Origin: an uncultured Bacteroidales bacterium | GTDB lineage: Bacteria; Bacteroidota; Bacteroidia; Bacteroidales; F082 | Assembly (NCBI GenBank): GCA_937896505.1 | Contig: CALBNP010000161.1 | Coordinates: forward strand, 1-25,718 | Length of the DNA: 25,718 nt | Direction of reading: 5' to 3' | In this document: positions 10,301-17,368 of the stretch, one piece after another | How the letters are laid out: each line of letters starts with the position of its first letter | How positions within the stretch are numbered: position 1 is the first letter of the stretch | The notes under the pieces: generated by a model | What the model was told of the DNA's origin: nothing | Databases searched by the model: none | The model's input: only the letters and a program-made list of their open reading frames with translations | Program-made: the position numbers and the translations under genes

Positions 10301-12879
10301 CCAAGAACTGACACGAAGTCGCTGATTTCGGTTGAGCCGTTAGGAGCGATCATCACTTCGTAGTAGTCAGGCCAGTTTTCGCCACCTGTTGACATTGCAT
10401 ACCATGAGAGTGTCACTGTACCGTTGGCAGGAAGAACAAACTCTGGAGATACGAGGTAGTTGTCGGCATCAAGATCAGTGCCTACTCCTGCTTCCTCGTC
10501 ATAGTTATATGATTTGGAGACAAGGCCTGAAGAATAGTTATAGCCGTTGAACGCACCGCTTTGTGCTGTTCCAGTGAGCCAATCCTCACCGTCGCCGTCG
10601 TTGTCGATGGAGACCCAGCACTCAACTTCAGATGCGAAGTTCTCGAAGTCGTTAAAGTACGGGAATGTTGTGATTGTGCATTCACCCGGTTCCGGGCTGC
10701 CGCCTAAGGTGATGCTCATATTGTCGATTCCGAGTATGTAGCAGTCACTGCTCTGGTGGTGGAAGACCACGCGGACTGTTGTTCCGGCGTATGCCGAGAT
10801 GTCGGCTGTGCGTTCCGTCCATGAGCCAGCAGCTACACCGCTGTAGATTGACACAAAGTCGCTGATTTCGGTCGAGCCGTTAGGAGCAATCATCACTTCG
10901 TATGAGTCAGGATAGCTTCCATCCACTGACTGTTCAAACCATGAAAGTGTTATAGTACTATTGGCTGGGAAAACAACCTCAGGTGAAAGAAGGTAGTTGT
11001 CGGCATTTCTCGCGCCAACGTTGTTGTCGTATGACTGTGAGATGAGGCAGTTTGAACCGTCAACACCAAATCCGGCGGTACCATAGGCTTGTGTATCGGT
11101 GAACCAGCCATAGCCGTCGCCGTCGTTGTCGATGTCAATCCAGCAGTGCTTTTCGTCAAGGAAGTTCTCGAAGTCGTTAAAATACGGGAACTCGGTGATG
11201 TCATTGCACGGAAGCGGTGACTTGATGGAGATATCGTCAATGATGAAATTCATCTTGTCATAGCTGTCGTAGTGGCGGAATGCTATGCGGATGGTCTGTC
11301 CGGCGTATGCCGTCATATCCACTGTAACATCAGCCCATGTAGTAGTGGTTGATTGTCCTTCATAGACTTGTGTGGTGAAGTCGGCGGGTTGGTCGCCTGT
11401 TGTGGAGACATATACGCCGTAGTGTTCTTTGTAGGAAGTCGAAGCACCTTTAACCTTCCAAGCCAATGTAACTTCGTCTAAACCACTCGGAATAGTAATT
11501 TCAGGGCTGACGAGCCAGTTGTCAGGATTGAGTGAAGAAGTTGCGCTGCTCCATGAAACAGACTGTGCGCCATTTCCTGTATTACCGGCAGCGAGTTGCC
11601 ATGTATAGCCATCGCCGTCTTCATCGAAGTTGCCCCAGCAGTCGAGGCCGTTTTCGAAGCTCTCAGCAAACGGGAAGCCGTAGCCAGAGCAGTCAAAGGC
11701 AGTCTCAATGCCGAGGTTGTCTATAACAATCCAGTAATTGTCATAATCCTGATGATGGAAGACCACGCGGACTGTCGTCCCGGCGTATGCTGAGATGTCG
11801 GCTGTGCGCTGTGCCCAGCTTGCAGGACCGTCCTCGCTGAAAACTGACACGAAGTCGCTGGTGTCGGTTGAGCCGTTAGGGGCAATCATCACTTCGTAGT
11901 GATCAGGATAGCTCGGGGCATACGTTGACATTGCATACCATGAGAGCGTCACCAAGTAGCCGGCAGGAAGCTCGAACTCTGGAGAGAGAAGGTAGTTGTC
12001 GGCATCATAACTGACAGAACTTCCGTTATAGTCGTATGACTTGGAGACGAGACCTGTAGAAGAGTCGTAACCATTGAACGCACCGCTTTGTGTTGTTCCG
12101 GTAATCCAGTCCTGGCCGTCACCGTCGTTGTCGATGGAGATCCAGCAGTCTTTCTCATTGAGGAAGTTTTCGAAATCGTTGAAGTAAGGGAATGTCGAGA
12201 TGGCCTCGCATGTGACAGCAGGTTCATCGCTTGTCGTGTTGGCAACAATCATCCAAGGCTGGATGCTGAAAGAGCCAAGGGCGGTGATAGGATTCCATTC
12301 GCCCTGGAAGTACATCATGCAGCAGTCTGTGCTTGTGAGAACCTCATCGCTGTATGTGGCAGGATAATCAGGAGCGGTAGCACCTACTGCAACCCACAGA
12401 GCCTTTGTGTGGTCAATTTCCACGACGGCGCTGTAAATCGGCAGGTTAACCCATGCTTCAACTTCTGCTACTTCGTAGTCATGCGTGTAGAGAAGGTCCG
12501 CGGGAACGGCAGCGGCAGGGTCACCGTCATAGATTTTGAGGGTGTAGGTAGCAGCCCTATAAGCGAAGAAGTCAACAGAGGTGACGAAATTGTCATCAGC
12601 TGTGTACATGCTCGGGCGGAAAGCAGCAGCCCATTCCATGTAAGTTCCACCACCAACACCGATTGAGCCATCCATACTACCAGTGCAGTAGGTAAGCTCG
12701 GAATCACCTTTCGTGGTTCTCGCACTGTTTGTGTTTGCCGGTGCCTTCACGGCACTCAGCACGGCCTCGGTCTTCACGTCCTTTGACGGAGAAGCTCCGG
12801 GGATCTTCACCCTGTTCTGTTGTGCATACATGAACGTACCCATCAACAACGCCAAGGCGGTAATGAAAATTTTTTTCAT
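4327..12879 (-). CDS. Giant multidomain T9SS-secreted adhesin-like protein
   Basis: A 2850-residue protein. The signal peptide is MKKIFITALALLMG...YAQ (1-20). Residues ~60-215 form a beta-rich segment. Four tandem choice-of-anchor J/cleaved-adhesin modules begin at about 230, 402, 564 and 739, each with FPYFNDFEN...CW, D-x-D-x-D-G, 'DNYLLSPE', 'YAGTTVRVVFHH' and 'IDN' signatures. A fifth, diverged module covers ~1672-1810. Two fibronectin III-like domains lie at ~1360-1545, carboxypeptidase-regulatory folds at ~1548-1640 and ~2100-2193, a Cys-rich beta domain at ~2463-2597 and a last FnIII-like domain at ~2660-2745. The final 80 residues (from GIDENGG) are a Por/T9SS sorting domain with YPNPTNG at 2781 and GIYTVRI near the end. 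The module types recall the haemagglutinin regions of Porphyromonas gingipains, but no peptidase domain is present. Adhesion or binding of a host or polymer ligand is inferred. It stands alone between non-coding regions. Confidence 0.92.
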   Translation of the reverse strand: MKKIFITALALLMGTFMYAQQNRVKIPGASPSKDVKTEAVLSAVKAPANTNSARTTKGDSELTYCTGSMDGSIGVGGGTYMEWAAAFRPSMYTADDNFVTSVDFFAYRAATYTLKIYDGDPAAAVPADLLYTHDYEVAEVEAWVNLPIYSAVVEIDHTKALWVAVGATAPDYPATYSDEVLTSTDCCMMYFQGEWNPITALGSFSIQPWMIVANTTSDEPAVTCEAISTFPYFNDFENFLNEKDCWISIDNDGDGQDWITGTTQSGAFNGYDSSTGLVSKSYDYNGSSVSYDADNYLLSPEFELPAGYLVTLSWYAMSTYAPSYPDHYEVMIAPNGSTDTSDFVSVFSEDGPASWAQRTADISAYAGTTVRVVFHHQDYDNYWIVIDNLGIETAFDCSGYGFPFAESFENGLDCWGNFDEDGDGYTWQLAAGNTGNGAQSVSWSSATSSLNPDNWLVSPEITIPSGLDEVTLAWKVKGASTSYKEHYGVYVSTTGDQPADFTTQVYEGQSTTTTWADVTVDMTAYAGQTIRIAFRHYDSYDKMNFIIDDISIKSPLPCNDITEFPYFNDFENFLDEKHCWIDIDNDGDGYGWFTDTQAYGTAGFGVDGSNCLISQSYDNNVGARNADNYLLSPEVVFPANSTITLSWFEQSVDGSYPDSYEVMIAPNGSTEISDFVSIYSGVAAGSWTERTADISAYAGTTVRVVFHHQSSDCYILGIDNMSITLGGSPEPGECTITTFPYFNDFENFASEVECWVSIDNDGDGEDWLTGTAQSGAFNGYNYSSGLVSKSYNYDEEAGVGTDLDADNYLVSPEFVLPANGTVTLSWYAMSTGGENWPDYYEVMIAPNGSTEISDFVSVLGEDAPIDWTQRTVDISSYAGTTVRVVFHHQDYAQYWVVIDNLGITVGSSPAPQPGLHVVDAEDNFDVINMGPRPASGWMRPYAFTMTYDGENPIAVSVLDFTPNDGYFTMVGVEYPINFNNGDEVELFIATGESDEEFVERQFVAIYEGTREAAVWDITAEPYTPEEPDMWEVARVINDAYPFEYRDTPTEGVTLHDNYLLPGDLQDDGPDAVYKVTFDQDVLLNGTVTKSGHNDRAENGKMAIYTEGFNGVGGPDANNNYTGPMGQGGPASEPYDVIVGDGTVETPYTPLYCYYNYRVSEQLYLASELEEMGMSAGPINTIGFYNNVTSTSHNATAIKIWMGNVDDVALTSTSMDLSAMTLVFEGGHQVTSEWNDFELNGAFSWDGTHNLVVIFQDNTGSCTSYSTYPYWAATYCSTYMSAYSRNDDNAYDLEDGPQYMTQSNYRANTHFVGGGRNREETEPEYIINNMTVIPGTYYIAASSTDSIWDVVLNATELPCPEMADNPSPADDADDLEPASVNLNWNLGEYTTEYRLVFGSTYYCEDVLVDWTTNLAQSFTVSGLYNNTNYFWRVDERNSNCETLGEVWGFTTHLNVPRNLTADDYALFEGESVVLSWTAIQDRTYRYYNIYQDDELIYSTPANQVVTNYTVEGLTYNMDGYSFYVTAVYDEGESAPSNEVIVKVSGNGNVAGHVYEQDSITGIANATVTFNGIDEFGDEQTINFITDGTGAYGGEIKAGTYTSSASCPGYNPMDAPLCGNPIDITYGETTAPVDFVLDENFLPVADVIAEYYPDPSNPESPYVKVYWGFNPISMLIEDFETGDFSHNNWEFPTASYPWEITTSHPYEGTYCMQSGGYHVSSVTSTAQVTINAQRDCKLSFYSMISCESTFDKGTFYIDGVQKGTVTGTSSWTLKQYNIAAGTHTLSWTYTKDSSVDSGEDRWFIDYICLENNSVAATADRAFKHFRVYRTDCYQDSPYTEGNTVVLACELQDTVYIDVSWPDATPGVYKWGVGVVYEGNRESEITWSEPTAVPTQAMAETATRRELTICDDGTTNEYVPVYGLFADAYLKCEYIIPATEISAMNGEEISKMKFYLSSPASAGWGDANFKVFMKEVANTTISAYTGYADATVVYQGALDGTQDEMDVNFTTPYTYHGGNLLIGFYNETIGTWKSASFYGQEASNACVQGYSYSSLGEVSTNVRNFLPKTTFTYSGGGQGGGTIAGDEPIQEPRESPIVWSNCLDKDMYLGNVSVNVLLNSADSPEGTTVTFTNLNEAEQGMYPIDPIILDGTGYYAFDSFRRGDYNLKIQHEGYYDIEVEVSIWRDTELRYVMTEILNGVDANDIYVSRTGWAMWEDIDRGQVSDDKSGDRHFQYYKVMCTSIDNVPIYNHNTVVPMCQLDTNDPYQAPLVEGDTYLCKVAVMYSTGMSEWSEPVAWVYEPCDHWGPVDFVELVDNNEGNHIHWEFNNGFNPYAPDLNASPMTPNANDYATESGMLRNGVYAFNITDIANFDERVFFLHNLMNDGRFNVINGEAAGMFVISANEDNMDLEEAVNDFIFNNANEFAMMDKVQAAQVANAYKSTLPSHFVNSLMMDFYAASRENNLCELALPFCTDNGMYEFPAGVNAGSGENGPDYDCLYTTPNPAWYYMKIADPGDMDIYMYSTPAHDIDFCCWGPFDDPLSPCPNGLTYDKVVSCSYSADPTEHCMIPANAQTGEYYILVITNYSNQPCNINFSKVSGSGSTDCGILPPVDIIGFLVTRDGEYLDIVGPTVRDYTDADEYGSHNYCVRPIYPGEQNLPDHNYGWSMGCPVCSNDDCAAPSHLEGTYEWRNGQYGALISWVTDSRNIVSFNIYRSINGINYEMVGSIDGNKTEYFDAVEIGTYYYQVTAISDCGESVPALTANGANFVIVAVTGIDENGGVTMYPNPTNGNVKIVANAMNHITVVSSLGQVVYDADVDCDEMNLNMAQFNAGIYTVRIATESGVSVQRLTVVR
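10140..12195 (-). repeat. Tandem in-gene repeats (choice-of-anchor J modules)
   Basis: This DNA encodes the four consecutive ~160-175-residue modules of the giant protein. Three of them are similar at nucleotide level. For example, the 19-mer GGAAGACCACGCGGACTGT recurs exactly at 10221, 10761 and 11757, and the surrounding ~50 bp are near identical. The module between the last two of these (about 11205-11676) is clearly diverged. First and fourth modules are the closest pair in protein sequence. This indicates recent duplication or gene conversion. Confidence 0.85.
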
Positions 12880-13401
12880 TGCGATTGAATTTAGTTAATG
12901 AATCAGTTAATTAATAAATATTAAGTACTTAATATTGAAGCCGAAAGCCTCCAACGGTCGCAAGCGACAGCCTTTGGTCTCGGGAATCAATCGTGGGTAA
13001 CTGTTTTGGCTCGTTTCATAGGTTGCCTCATTGCCGAGGGCTTCATCATTAAAATAATAAAGGTGTGATAAAGGTTGGTTTCTGTATGTCTTAATCTTTT
13101 GGGAATCATTGGATTGGGGAAATCCAAAAACACAATCAGGCGTAGCCCAAGTGGGGTACACCTCATTCGATTTCCAAGCCGAAAAATGCCTATTTTGCAT
13201 TTTGTTGAGTTAAGATTGTAATTGCAATTCACCCTAATGACTGATAACTTCGATTTTACCCTTAGTCGAAAATGAAAAAATTAATGATTTTTTTTGGGGG
13301 GGTTCCGCTGAGGGCGGAAATTATCAAAGAGATTTTGTTAAGAAACGACAAACCAAAACCAACATTTTGTATTTTTGCCGATTATTTTTATGAAAATTGA
13401 G
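12880..13401. other. Long intergenic region between divergent genes, no clear gene
   Basis: About 520 bp between the giant gene (-) and ileS (+). It holds two overlapping minus-strand open frames of 97 and 81 codons (12907-13200 and 12987-13232), neither with a recognisable protein. Small hairpins are seen: GTCGC/GCGAC at ~12957-12968, TTGGATT/AATCCAA at 13109-13127 and TTCCGC/GCGGAA at 13303-13319. There is a T8G7 tract at 13288-13302. It may be a long 5' leader of the giant gene or the relic of a repeat; neither can be decided here. Confidence 0.5.
13370..13377 (+). promoter_or_regulatory. Putative -7 promoter element for ileS
   Basis: TATTTTTG matches TAnnTTTG and lies 24 bp before the chosen ileS ATG. 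It overlaps the upstream in-frame TTG at 13375, which argues against that TTG being the start. No good -33 TTTG is found at 19-21 bp. Confidence 0.45.
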
Positions 13402-16400
13402 ATGAACAACAACTACAAGGAGTACAAACAGCTGAATCTTACTGATACAGCCAACGAAATCCGCCAGTATTGGGCAGATAATGATACTTTCCAAAAGAGT
13501 TTGGATAACCGTGACAAAGACAACGCCTTTGTGTTTTTCGAAGGTCCGCCGAGTGCAAACGGTCTGCCTGGCATCCACCATGTGATGGCTCGTTCCATTA
13601 AGGATGTGGTGTGCCGCTACCAAACCCTGAAAGGCAAGTTCGTTGTCCGTAAGGCTGGTTGGGACACTCACGGTCTGCCTGTCGAGCTTGGCGTGGAGAA
13701 GAAATTGGGTATCACCAAGGAAGACATCGGCAAGAAAATCAGCGTCGATGACTACAACCGCGCCTGCCGCGAGGAAGTGTTGAAATACAAGGACAGATGG
13801 GACGACCTCACCCGTAAGATGGGCTATTGGGTCAACCTCGACGATCCTTACATCACTTTCAAGAACGAATATATCGAGACTTTGTGGTTCCTGCTCAAGA
13901 AGCTCTACGACAAAGGCTTGCTCTATAAGGGCTACACCATTCAGCCTTACTCGCCGGCTGCCGGCACAGGCCTCAGCTCGCACGAACTGAACCTTCCAGG
14001 CTGCTATCGCGATGTGAAAGACACCACCTGCACAGCCCAGTTCAAGGTGGCTGACGATGGCAACGCCGTAGTGCGCGCCATCAAGGAAAAGGCTTCGGAG
14101 CCTTTCCGCGACAACTTCTACATCCTCGCCTGGACGACAACTCCTTGGACTTTGCCGAGCAACACCGCTTTGTGCGTCGGTCCGAAGATCGAATATGTGG
14201 CTGTCGAGACCTTCAATCCTTACAACGGCTCACCAATGACTTGCCTCATCGCCAAGCCTCGTCTGGCCGCTTACTTCAAGCCCGAAGCTGAAAATGGTGA
14301 TTTCGAGGCTTATAAGGCTGGCGACAAGGTTGTGCCTTACCGCATCATTGCCGAATATGTGGGCAACGACTTGTTGGGCATCAAGTACGAGCAGCTCTTC
14401 CCATGGGTTGATCCTGTCGAGATGAATCCCGAAACCAAGGCCATCGTCAACAAGAAAGACGAAGCCTTCCGCGTCATTCCTGGTGCTTACGTCACTACCG
14501 AAGACGGTACGGGTATTGTCCACATTGCTCCAACCTTTGGTGCCGACGATGCCAAGGTGGCCAAGGCTGCTGGCATTCCAAGCTTGTTCCTCGTCAACAA
14601 GAAAGACGAAACACGCCCGATGGTTGACTTCACGGGTAAATATTGGATGATGGACGAACTTCGCGACGACTTTGCCAAGGAATGTGTCCACGAAGATTAT
14701 AAGAAATATGCTGGTCAGTGGGTGAAGAACGCCTACGACCCACAATATACCGTCAATGGCCGATACAACGAAGAAGAAGCCAACAAGGCCGAAAATCTCG
14801 ATATCCGCCTCTGCCTCGAAATGAAGGCTGACAACAAGGTCTTCAAGATTGAGAAGCATACCCACAACTATCCTTACTGCTGGCGCACCGATAAACCTGT
14901 GCTTTACTATCCTTTGGACAGTTGGTTCATTCGCACTACCGCTGTCAAGGACCGCATGATTGAACTCAACAAGACTATCAACTGGAAGCCCGAAGCAACG
15001 GGAAGCGGCCGTTTTGGCAACTGGCTTGAAAACCTCGTCGATTGGAACCTCTCGCGCTCACGTTATTGGGGCACGCCACTTCCGATTTGGCGCACCGAAG
15101 ATGGTAAGGAAGAAATCTGCATCGGCAGTGTCGAAGAGCTTCGCAACGAAATCGAAAAGTCGGTGAAGGCTGGTTTCATGACCGAAAATCCTTACGCTTC
15201 CGAAGACTACGAGAAATTCGATTTGCACCGTCCTTATATTGATGGCATCATCCTCCTCTCGGCTTCGGGCAAGAAGATGTTCCGCGAGCCTGACCTGATT
15301 GACGTTTGGTTTGATAGCGGTGCCATGCCTTACGCACAATATCACTACATGGGCAAGGAAGGTCAGTTAGGCAAGGATGTGTTCCCAGCCGACTTCATCG
15401 CCGAAGGCGTTGACCAAACCCGTGGCTGGTTCTTCACTTTGCATGCCATCGCCACCATGTGCTTCGATAGCGTTGCCTACAAGAATGTCATTTCCAACGG
15501 CTTGGTGCTCGACAAGAACGGCGACAAGATGTCGAAGCGTCTGGGCAATGCCATTGAGCCTTTTGGCGTGATTGAGAAATATGGTGCCGATGCTGTGCGT
15601 TGGTACATGATTACCAATTCGCAACCTTGGGATAACCTGAAATTCGACGAAGCTGGCGTTGACGAAGTGCGCCGCAAGTTCTTCGGAACCTTATATAACA
15701 CCTACGCATTCTTCGCCTTGTATGCCAACATCGACAACTTCACTTATGCCGAGGCCGACATCCCGATGGAAGAGCGTCCTGAAATCGACCGTTGGATTCT
15801 CTCCGAACTCAATTCGTTGATTAAGAATGTTGATAACGCTTATGGTATCTTCGAACCTACCAAGGCTGGCCGTTACATCCAGGAATTCGTTGATGCTCAC
15901 CTGAGCAACTGGTATGTGCGTCTGTCGCGCCGTCGTTTCTGGCGCAGCGACGATGCCAAGGACAAGCTCTCGGCTTATCAAACCCTTTATACTTGCCTTG
16001 AGACTGTGGCTCGCCTCAGCTCACCTATCGCTCCGTTCTTCAGCGATCAGATTTTCCGTGATCTGAATAATGTCACAGGCCGTAACAAGGCCGAATCAGT
16101 CCATCTGACAGATTTTCCGGTTGCCGACGACAAACTCATCGACAAGGCTCTGGAAGAACGCATGGAAGCCGCACAACTCATCTCTTCGTTGGTGCTCTCG
16201 CTGCGTAAGAAAGCCAACATCCGTGTGCGTCAACCATTGTCGAAGATCATGATTCCTGTGGCAAGCGACGAGATGAAACAGCAACTTGAAAAGATTTCGC
16301 ATCTCATCATGAGCGAAGTCAACATAAAGGGTATCGAGTTCCTTTCGGCCGACAACAATATCTTGGTGAAGAATGTGAAGCCTAACTTCAAGACCTTGGG

Positions 16401-16884
16401 CAAGAAGTATGGCAAGCAGATGAAACAGATTTCTGCCTTCTTCGCCAATATGACGCAAGACGAAATTCACGCCTTCGAGCAAAACAATGGAGCTCATCTC
16501 GATGTGGATGGCGTCACGGTTGACCTCGTTCTCGAAGATGCCTTGATTGCAACGCAAGACATTCCAGGTTGGGCAGTCACTTCCGAAGGCAACTTCACTG
16601 TGGCCTTGGATATGACTATCACCGACGAACTGTTGCAGGAAGGTCTGGCTCGTGAAATCGTGAATCGTGTCCAGAACTTGCGCAAGACCACTGGATTTGA
16701 TGTCACCGACCGCATCGTCATCACCATTGAGAAGAACGAAAAGACGGATGCCGCTGTAGCGAAGTTCAACGACTACATTTGCACCGAAACCTTGGCTACC
16801 ATCGTGATGGCCGATCAAGTGGAAGCCGAGCCTGACGAACTTGTGGAAGGCATTAGCGTGAAGCTCGTTATCGAAAAGCAATGA
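13402..16884 (+). CDS. ileS: Isoleucyl-tRNA synthetase, eukaryote-like (type 2)
   Basis: A 1160-residue class I aminoacyl-tRNA synthetase charging tRNA-Ile. The first signature is 'GLPGIHHV' (54-61), i.e. GxHH in place of the usual HxGH. The CP1 editing domain shows TTPWTLPSNTAL (~246-257) and GTGIVHIAPTFGADD (~369-383). The second signature is KMSKR (709-713). The helical anticodon-binding domain follows, with a long C-terminal extension. Length and the KMSKR form fit the eukaryote-like IleRS group usual in Bacteroidota, known for low mupirocin sensitivity. The ATG at 13402 (MNNNYKEYKQLNL) fits the normal N-terminus of homologues; ATG 13390 is possible, while TTG 13375 lies in the promoter box. 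First gene of a plus-strand run ileS-traR-lspA. Confidence 0.96.
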   Translation: MNNNYKEYKQLNLTDTANEIRQYWADNDTFQKSLDNRDKDNAFVFFEGPPSANGLPGIHHVMARSIKDVVCRYQTLKGKFVVRKAGWDTHGLPVELGVEKKLGITKEDIGKKISVDDYNRACREEVLKYKDRWDDLTRKMGYWVNLDDPYITFKNEYIETLWFLLKKLYDKGLLYKGYTIQPYSPAAGTGLSSHELNLPGCYRDVKDTTCTAQFKVADDGNAVVRAIKEKASEPFRDNFYILAWTTTPWTLPSNTALCVGPKIEYVAVETFNPYNGSPMTCLIAKPRLAAYFKPEAENGDFEAYKAGDKVVPYRIIAEYVGNDLLGIKYEQLFPWVDPVEMNPETKAIVNKKDEAFRVIPGAYVTTEDGTGIVHIAPTFGADDAKVAKAAGIPSLFLVNKKDETRPMVDFTGKYWMMDELRDDFAKECVHEDYKKYAGQWVKNAYDPQYTVNGRYNEEEANKAENLDIRLCLEMKADNKVFKIEKHTHNYPYCWRTDKPVLYYPLDSWFIRTTAVKDRMIELNKTINWKPEATGSGRFGNWLENLVDWNLSRSRYWGTPLPIWRTEDGKEEICIGSVEELRNEIEKSVKAGFMTENPYASEDYEKFDLHRPYIDGIILLSASGKKMFREPDLIDVWFDSGAMPYAQYHYMGKEGQLGKDVFPADFIAEGVDQTRGWFFTLHAIATMCFDSVAYKNVISNGLVLDKNGDKMSKRLGNAIEPFGVIEKYGADAVRWYMITNSQPWDNLKFDEAGVDEVRRKFFGTLYNTYAFFALYANIDNFTYAEADIPMEERPEIDRWILSELNSLIKNVDNAYGIFEPTKAGRYIQEFVDAHLSNWYVRLSRRRFWRSDDAKDKLSAYQTLYTCLETVARLSSPIAPFFSDQIFRDLNNVTGRNKAESVHLTDFPVADDKLIDKALEERMEAAQLISSLVLSLRKKANIRVRQPLSKIMIPVASDEMKQQLEKISHLIMSEVNIKGIEFLSADNNILVKNVKPNFKTLGKKYGKQMKQISAFFANMTQDEIHAFEQNNGAHLDVDGVTVDLVLEDALIATQDIPGWAVTSEGNFTVALDMTITDELLQEGLAREIVNRVQNLRKTTGFDVTDRIVITIEKNEKTDAAVAKFNDYICTETLATIVMADQVEAEPDELVEGISVKLVIEKQ

Positions 16885-16891
16885 ACGAACG

Positions 16892-16954
16892 ATGACCATT
16901 GACCATGACCGTTTCAATTATCACCAATCGGTCTTGGTCATGGTCAATGGTCAT
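16892..16954. repeat. 19-bp perfect inverted repeat built of ATGACC/ATTGACC units
   Basis: ATGACCATTGACCATGACC at 16892-16910 is matched exactly by its complement at 16936-16954, with a 25-bp loop. It lies between ileS (ends 16884) and traR (starts 16985). Each arm is itself a short repeat of ATGACC/ATTGACC. No U-tract follows, so it is not a standard terminator; it may be an mRNA processing/stability hairpin or a repeat element. Confidence 0.75.
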
Positions 16955-16984
16955 AGTTAAATAATAACCTAAACAAAACACACC

Positions 16985-17368
16985 ATGGATAAGCAAGAAC
17001 CTAAAGTGCGCTATTCGGATGAAGAACTTGAGGAATTCAAGGTTCTGATTCTCGAAAAGCTGGCCCAAGCTCAAGAGAGTTTGGCAATTCTGAATGAGAG
17101 ATTGGCAGGTGGCGAACACAGCACCGACGACACAGCTCCTACTTTCAAGGTTTTGGAAGAAGGCTATGCCGTGGCCGAAAAAGAGGAAAACGCCAAGCTC
17201 GTGGCTCGTCAGGAGAAGTACATCCAAAACCTGAAATTCGCCTTGATGCGTATCGAAAACAAGACCTACGGCATTTGCTGCGAAACTGGCAAACTGATTC
17301 CTAAGGAAAGGTTGCGTTGCGTGCCTATCACCACACGTTGCATTGAGGCAAAACTGAATAAGAAGTGA
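16985..17368 (+). CDS. TraR/DksA family zinc-finger-like transcription regulator
   Basis: A 127-residue protein of the DksA/TraR family, which acts in the secondary channel of RNA polymerase. Residues ~10-40 form a charged helix. 'HSTDDTAPTFK' (45-55) corresponds to the acidic tip region between the two coiled-coil helices. A second long helix covers ~60-92. The C-terminal finger region reads YGICCETGKLIPKERLRC...RCIEAK (95-123). Cysteines are at 98, 99, 112 and 119, so the canonical CxxC...CxxC spacing is not kept; Bacteroidota homologues commonly have a degenerate finger. It lies 100 bp after ileS, and its TGA overlaps the GTG start of lspA (GTGA), implying coupled translation. Confidence 0.88.
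   Translation: MDKQEPKVRYSDEELEEFKVLILEKLAQAQESLAILNERLAGGEHSTDDTAPTFKVLEEGYAVAEKEENAKLVARQEKYIQNLKFALMRIENKTYGICCETGKLIPKERLRCVPITTRCIEAKLNKK

Noticed and set aside
4327..12879. Gingipain-type protease
   Set aside because: Only the adhesin-like modules are similar; no Cys/His catalytic dyad domain or propeptide could be recognised.
12907..13200. 97-codon minus-strand gene upstream of the giant gene
   Set aside because: No recognisable family, an overlapping frame is equally open, and the region better fits a leader or decayed repeat; kept only as part of the intergenic finding.
13375..13389. TTG start for ileS
   Set aside because: Adds a non-conserved N-terminus and lies inside the likely promoter -7 box.
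13324..13983. 219-codon minus-strand frame over the ileS start
   Set aside because: Antisense to strongly conserved IleRS sequence and without a recognisable domain.
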